Positions 62,916 through 64,000 of a DNA stretch of 64,000 nt are shown here, piece after piece (positions within the stretch are counted from its first letter, which is position 1; each line of letters opens with the position of its first letter). The notes beneath the pieces are model-generated. The model saw only the letters and a program-made list of their open reading frames with translations. It was not told the DNA's origin and made no database searches. The translations under genes were made by a program, and so were the position numbers. This stretch comes from Streptomyces sp. M41(2017). Lineage in GTDB: Bacteria; Actinomycetota; Actinomycetes; Streptomycetales; Streptomycetaceae. The DNA lies in assembly GCF_002078175.1 (NCBI RefSeq), contig NZ_MWFK01000001.1:4154001-4218000 (forward strand), in the 5' to 3' direction.

Positions 62916-64000
62916 GTGAGGAACACCCTCTTCAGGACGAAGAAGATCGAACAGTCGATCTCCGACACCGAGGAGCCGGAGCACGCACTCAAGAAGTCGC
63001 TGTCGGCTCTGGATCTCACCGTGTTCGGTGTCGGTGTCATCATCGGCACCGGCATCTTCGTCCTCACCGGCAAGGTCGCCAAGGAGAACGCGGGGCCGGG
63101 CGTCTCGCTGGCCTTCGTCGTCGCGGGCGTCGCCTGCGGCCTGGCCGCCCTCTGCTACGCGGAGTTCGCCTCCACGGTCCCGGTCGCGGGGTCCGCGTAC
63201 ACCTTCTCCTACGCCTCCCTGGGGGAGCTGCCCGCCTGGATCATCGGCTGGGACCTCGTCCTGGAGTTCGCGCTCGGCACGGCGGTGGTCGCCGTCGGCT
63301 GGTCGGGCTACGTCCGATCGCTGATGGACAACGCGGGCTGGCATCTGCCCGAGTCCCTGAGCGGCCGTGACGGGGCCACCGGGTTCGGCTTCGACATCCT
63401 CGCCGCCGCCCTGGTGCTGGTCCTGACCGCCATCCTCGTCGTCGGCGTGAAGCTCTCCGCCCGGATCACCACCCTGGTCGTGGCCATCAAGGTCACCGTC
63501 GTCATGATCGTGATCATCGCGGGCGCCTTCTTCATCAAGGGCGACAACTACAAGCCGTTCATCCCCAAGGCGCAGAACGTGGAGGCGGGCAGCGGCATCA
63601 AATCGCCGCTGATCCAGCTCATGTTCGGCTGGGCCCCCACCAACTTCGGCCTGCTCGGCATCTTCACCGCCGCCTCCGTGGTGTTCTTCGCCTTCATCGG
63701 CTTCGACGTGGTCGCGACGGCCGCCGAGGAGACGAAGAACCCGCAGCGGGACATGCCGCGCGGCATCCTCGGCTCGCTCTTCATCTGCACCGCGCTCTAC
63801 GTCCTCGTGTCGATCGTGGTCACGGGCATGCAGAAGTACACCGAGCTGTCCGTCGACGCGCCGCTCGCCGACGCGTTCAAGGCCACGGGGCATCCCTGGT
63901 ACGCGGGTGTCATCAGCTTCGGCGCCGCCGTCGGTCTCACCACGGTCTGCATGATCCTGCTGCTCGGCCAGACCCGCGTCTTCTTCGCGATGAGCCGCGA
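62916..64000 (+). CDS. Amino-acid permease, cationic amino acid transporter type (3' end outside window)
   Basis: The first 361 residues are visible from GTG 62916 (GGGAGGT 7 nt upstream). APC-fold transporter of the CAT (SLC7A1-like) group: basic tail (RNTLFRTKKIEQSISDTEEP), then LDLTVFGVGVIIGTGIFVLT as helix 1, TVPVAGSAYTFSYASLGELP, and FFAFIGFDVVATAAEETKNP. The frame is open at the window end (GQTRVFFAMSR). The likely substrate is a basic or broad-range amino acid. Its promoter lies in the 87 bp after the dxs terminator. Confidence 0.92.
   Translation, partial: MRNTLFRTKKIEQSISDTEEPEHALKKSLSALDLTVFGVGVIIGTGIFVLTGKVAKENAGPGVSLAFVVAGVACGLAALCYAEFASTVPVAGSAYTFSYASLGELPAWIIGWDLVLEFALGTAVVAVGWSGYVRSLMDNAGWHLPESLSGRDGATGFGFDILAAALVLVLTAILVVGVKLSARITTLVVAIKVTVVMIVIIAGAFFIKGDNYKPFIPKAQNVEAGSGIKSPLIQLMFGWAPTNFGLLGIFTAASVVFFAFIGFDVVATAAEETKNPQRDMPRGILGSLFICTALYVLVSIVVTGMQKYTELSVDAPLADAFKATGHPWYAGVISFGAAVGLTTVCMILLLGQTRVFFAMSR

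Overview
The window is a stretch of high-GC actinobacterial chromosome, almost certainly Streptomyces. The signs are dense genes with strong third-position GC, many GTG starts behind GGAGG-type ribosome binding sites, only one leucine TTA codon seen in any called gene, and Streptomyces hallmarks: F420-type LLM oxidoreductases, a SepF paralog, DUF5999, DUF4236 and DUF6299 proteins, a ROK regulator next to a xylose ABC transporter, and aconitase beside a second MurA. From memory, the right half follows the order of the S. coelicolor region SCO5975 (arcA) - SCO5999 (aconitase) - SCO6005-6007 (ngcEFG-like) - SCO6008 (rok7B7) - SCO6009-6011 (xylFGH) - SCO6013 (dxs). That would make this core-arm chromosome rather than a mobile island. 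I saw no integrase, transposase, rRNA, tRNA or CRISPR array.

Layout. 1-10.2 kb: the end of an unknown gene, an HxlR regulator, an SRPBCC/LLM oxidoreductase pair, two membrane proteins, and a three-gene block made of an unknown protein, a MoxR-type AAA+ ATPase and a DUF2201 metallopeptidase/VWA-like protein. 10.4-18.7 kb: short single genes (two SDRs, SepF paralog, AAA ATPase plus MazG, a TTA-containing DUF6099-like gene, an LLM oxidoreductase, an epoxide hydrolase, and a TetR gene divergent from an SDR with two operators between them). 19.0-23.0 kb: a complete bacterial RNA-repair operon, hen1-pnkp. 23.0-25.5 kb: a repeat cluster, then an SPFH protein overlapping a NAD-kinase-like protein. 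25.6-29.7 kb: arginine deiminase, ornithine carbamoyltransferase and an amino-acid permease. 29.6-30.1 kb: an RsbW-like ATPase.

30.4-37.9 kb is a coherent aromatic-CoA catabolic island: CoA ligase, a two-domain salicylyl-CoA/2-aminobenzoyl-CoA monooxygenase-reductase, enoyl-CoA hydratase-like protein, acyl-CoA dehydrogenase, Rid-family protein and a PaaX-type regulator. Two promoters of the island carry the same operator/-10 module with identical spacing. 38-44.2 kb: small proteins, an HTH-MurA fusion and aconitase, with a palindrome and an iron-box-like site in front of aconitase. 44.6-51.8 kb: two large convergent secreted GH92 alpha-mannosidases sharing one operator sequence (GACAACGTTGTC). 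52.3-60.6 kb: an ngcEFG-type sugar ABC transporter, the ROK regulator rok7B7 with a CRP-like box, and xylFGH. 60.8 kb to the end: dxs and the start of a cationic amino-acid transporter.

The strongest leads are the shared promoter module of the aromatic-CoA island, the shared GH92 operator, the HTH-MurA fusion, the unknown/MoxR/DUF2201 block, and the SPFH/NAD-kinase-like pair. Long open frames antisense to real genes are frame shadows of GC-rich coding sequence and are left out.
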